A program made the translations under genes and the position numbers. The notes under the pieces were generated by a model that saw only the letters and a program-made list of their open reading frames with translations, did no database searches and had not been told where the DNA came from. Of a DNA stretch of 64,000 nucleotides, positions 61,070-64,000 are shown piece by piece (position 1 is the stretch's first letter; the number at the start of each line of letters is the position of its first letter). The stretch is from Triticum aestivum. Taxonomy: Eukaryota > Streptophyta > Magnoliopsida > Poales > Poaceae. The stretch covers positions 317,629,077-317,693,076 of the forward strand of contig NC_057813.1 of assembly GCF_018294505.1 (NCBI RefSeq), in the 5' to 3' direction.

Positions 61070-63917
61070 TCTCCCCCCCTTGGGAGAGATCCGTCCACGG
61101 ATCGTGATCCTCATCACCATGGTAACAAGGTGGCGTCGCCGTGTAGAAGTGGACAACCACCAAGCACTTGTCATGTGGAAGCTCGAAATGGTCACTCTCC
61201 AATGTTGCACCGTCTTGTAATTCCTTCAAAAGGAGCAAAGATAACAAGCACGTGGAAAAACAAATGTGGTTGGCATTAAAGCAAAACCAAGCATTCAAGA
61301 GGTGATTCACCAAACAAGTGTCGTCATCAAGCATAGCATATGGTTTGACAAGGGAGTGTGGCATAGCATGTAAGCACATAAATTTATCATATGGAGAAGT
61401 ATCATGGAAACAATCATGCAAGGGTGAGGTAAAGGTGCTAATATGTGGGACAAGTGAACAAGCATCTACCTCAATGTCATAGCAAGCATGCATAAGACTC
61501 TCAATGAACGGTATATGGTAGGCATAAGAGTCATTCACAACACCCAAGAACATGATATGGCTAAACACATGCAAGTGCAAGACAATCCAAGCATAATGTG
61601 CATAGGGTGTAGTGAAAATCGAGGGGCACTCAACACAATAGAAAGAGCAATTGTTCATCATGTGTGAGGCAATCAAGACAAGCGTGTAGCAATCAATGGG
61701 ACATGTCATATGTGAAGGAATGACATTGTTGCAACCAAACATGTGATAGGAGCAAGTAATCCAAGAGGTGGATGCAACATGAGAAAGCATAGAAATCAAG
61801 TTGTGCAAACTAGTGGAGCGAAGATGCAACACACTAGATGAAATCATGGCAATCATGTCATGTGAGCAAAGAGTAGGCATAGGCAATGCACATGGCATAT
61901 CGCAAGCACGAGCACAAAGCAAGATGAATGTATCATGATAGGCATGGGGCACATAGCAAACATGGCAATAACAAGCAATATCTCCACCAAGCTTGCAAAT
62001 ACACATACAAGTAGTAGAATCAATCATCATGTGTAATGCAAAGCATGGGTCACAAATGCATGGCAAAGGCATAGGAATGAGCATATCATGCAAAGTGAAC
62101 ATGGTAAGATGGGCATATAAGATGTAATGGACGATAACCCATAACCATGTGAGAGCCATGTAGAAGAAATGCGTGAAGTCTTTGCGCGAAGAGAGCGGTG
62201 GGAAAGGCAATCCATGTGACCCCAAGTCATCGTTGCTCTCTAGAACTCGTTTTGTCAACTCATGGGATTGTGAGGTTGATAAGTATTCATGGGTACCTAC
62301 ACAAAAGAAACACAAACCAAAGAAATTGTGTGCGTGGTAAATGTACACATCATCCATCATGATGTGTATGTGCACATGTGAGTTAGCACAAGATAAGCAT
62401 CGCTCAAAGAAATTTGATGCATGGTATAAGAACATGTCATCCATCATGAAAGAATAGTTATTGTGTATGACATGATGGGGATGCAAATTTAGCATAGAAG
62501 TATATGACACATCAATAGCATGTTTATTCATGGGAAGCATATTGTGCACACAAGTATTGGGATCGTGCAATGCATAGGATGAATCAAAATCTCCTAAAAT
62601 GTATGAGGAAACTATGGGGGTCTCCTCATGAGCAATAATGGAAACATCACATGGAGAATATGAACAACATCCAAAACAAAGCATATTTGGAACAATGTGA
62701 TAATGGCATGGCATAGTAGATAAATGATGCAAAGGGAGCATATCAATATCATCACAAGAAAAACAAATGCCAATAACCATGGGCTTTTCATCTATGCCAT
62801 ATGTGCAAATTGGATTAATTTTAATGGCATATGCATAGTCACTATGATGAGATTGCAAATAAGACATATGATTGATCTCATGCATAGCATATGACAAGTC
62901 AAGCGGATTATCAAACATGATGTGACCAAGAGAATTATCACAAGAAATCCTATGTAACATGGCATCACAACTACTAGATTCCTCATCGCAATCATCAAAC
63001 TCATCATAAATGGGTAAATCATCGCATGGGGAAGTCACACTAGCATGAAGCATGGTAATAGGTGGATCAACATCATGCAAGCAATTAATACCAAGGATGT
63101 CCACTAGTGGGACTAGAGCATCACCTTCACCTATGTTACCTTTCTCATTCCACTCATGTGGTGTAGGTGAGGTGGCAAAGACCAAATGGTGGTTATCATC
63201 ATCAACTTGATGGAACCATGTGGGGGGTGCATCATATTCCACCATGGCCATCGTCTTGTCCATATGAAGGACAAAGTCATCGCGGATCAGCGCATCATCT
63301 TATATGGTACCTAGCACCAAATGAGAAGACACAATAGAGGTAGAGGTTAAGTTGTTAGAAATCAAAAAGGCCTCACGTGCCCTATCAACTTCCTCACTCT
63401 CTCTATGTGGTGGTGTCTCACTCACTCCCTCAAGGTAGGTGCACTCAATGTCACATATGGTTGAGTCACTCAAATCACTCAAGTTGTGGTGGTGGCGGCT
63501 CTCCTCACATGGAAATTGTGGCAACACATCATATATGGGGCTACTGGTGAAGTCACTCTCACTCTCAATATGGTGGCACAAGTCACTCAAGTCATCATAC
63601 GTCGTCGTGGTCGGAGGGAAAATCCCATGCTCAACCATGTCGTCGCCGTCACCGTGGATGAAGGCCGAAGATGGCACATCATTTCTCTCCTCCATTACCG
63701 AAGGGAAAATCCCATGCTCGATCATCTTGTCACCGTCCCCGTGGAGGAAGGCCGTTGTAGGCGTACTCGTCGGAGGTAGGTGAAGATGCCATATGTCCAA
63801 AGGCAAAGATGCCTTGATGACACTTGGCGAAGATGCCGAAGTGGTTGTAGTAGTCGTAGCTCCATCTTGGTTGTGCTTGTCTCGCGGTCTTATCTTGTGC
63901 TCATGATGTCTGGCCAT
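60924..63917 (-). CDS. Giant Cys/His/Met-rich orphan ORF of X3 (about 997 codons, one in-frame stop)
   Basis: The minus-strand frame from 63917 runs 205 codons to a TAA at 63300, and 12 codons later the same frame continues from Met 63263 for another 779 codons, so a single stop divides one ORF. The first part is Thr/Ser/Asp-rich with a 17-residue repeat: AFLHGDGDKMIEHGIFP (residues 56-72) and AFIHGDGDDMVEHGIFP (85-101). The main part is conspicuously rich in Cys, His, Met and Asp with no polymerase, integrase, protease or zinc-knuckle motif. The segment SHDMIAMISSSVLHLRSTSL matches X1. The last 50 or so codons read through the polypurine tract into the LTR. Function unknown; it occupies the place of pol. 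Confidence 0.65.
61070..61083 (-). other. Polypurine tract of X3
   Basis: CCAAGGGGGGGAGA on the minus strand directly before the LTR start TGATGCGG. The seven-G run is also where the orphan-ORF frame and the conserved polyprotein-tail frame part, so a length change in the run would switch between them. Confidence 0.8.
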
Positions 63918-64000
63918 AGCTTGATGTAGAGCTTTTTGGGACTTGTAGGTGTACGCATCGCGAGCATCTTCATCTTGATGGTGTTGTAGTGCTTGAGCTT

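Larger units (their letters stand above)
60009..64000 (-). mobile_element. X3: minus-strand Gypsy-type element with giant orphan ORF (continues past window)
   Basis: On the minus strand the orphan ORF (63917 to 60924), a polypurine tract (CCAAGGGGGGGAGA, 61083 to 61070) and the 3' LTR (61069 to 60009) follow each other. The 5' LTR and any gag lie beyond 64000. It is the best preserved of the three X elements here. No polymerase domain is visible between window edge and LTR. Confidence 0.75.

Overview
This window looks like intergenic DNA of a large grass genome, most likely Triticeae (wheat, Aegilops or a relative). The evidence is an almost continuous stack of nested LTR retrotransposons whose LTRs and leader sequences match Triticeae types I know (Athila-clade elements resembling Sabrina, a Gypsy element resembling Fatima), plus Stowaway-type MITEs ending in GGAGGGAGTA. 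Family names are from memory and tentative. I see no intact host gene, tRNA, rRNA or CRISPR array. Nearly all coding sequence is retroelement-derived and broken by stops and frameshifts.

Layout. 1-4317: minus-strand Athila-type element S1, whose 3' end lies left of the window. 4318-5763: decayed repetitive ORF. 5764-6188: LTR-like fragment. 6189-8647: plus-strand element X1 with a complete 3' LTR. 8648-9762: related minus-strand LTR X2, abutting X1 end to end and making a large imperfect palindrome. 9763-10640: partial copia-like LTR C2. 10641-12750: 3' end of Gypsy element L with an antisense accessory gene. 12751-18871: the least repeat-dense part, with a promoter-like G-box/TATA cluster, two MITEs and a solo LTR (S2) with a perfect target duplication. 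18872-27709: non-autonomous copia-like element C1 carrying a broken gag and a second 'plant transposon protein' ORF.

27710-59306 is one plus-strand Athila-type element (S3) split by nested insertions. The first is minus-strand Gypsy element G (29614-51348), itself split by plus-strand Gypsy element F (35505-45425). The second is the complete non-autonomous element Y (53224-58546, target duplication GGCAC). From 59307 a glutamine/glutamate-rich ORF remnant leads to minus-strand element X3 (60009-64000), which carries a very long Cys/His/Met-rich ORF with no known domain.

How the parts relate. F and G keep recognisable gag, protease, reverse transcriptase, RNase H and integrase, but all are inactivated. 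L and F carry an antisense accessory gene between pol and the 3' LTR; G carries in the same place a B3 DNA-binding-domain gene with its own TATA box. X1, X2 and X3 share LTR ends and a pol C-terminal tail that runs into the LTR, but X1 and X3 have an orphan ORF where pol should be. Each X LTR has its own GC-rich motif array just upstream of the TATA box; the unrelated C1/C2 LTRs have an array in the same place.
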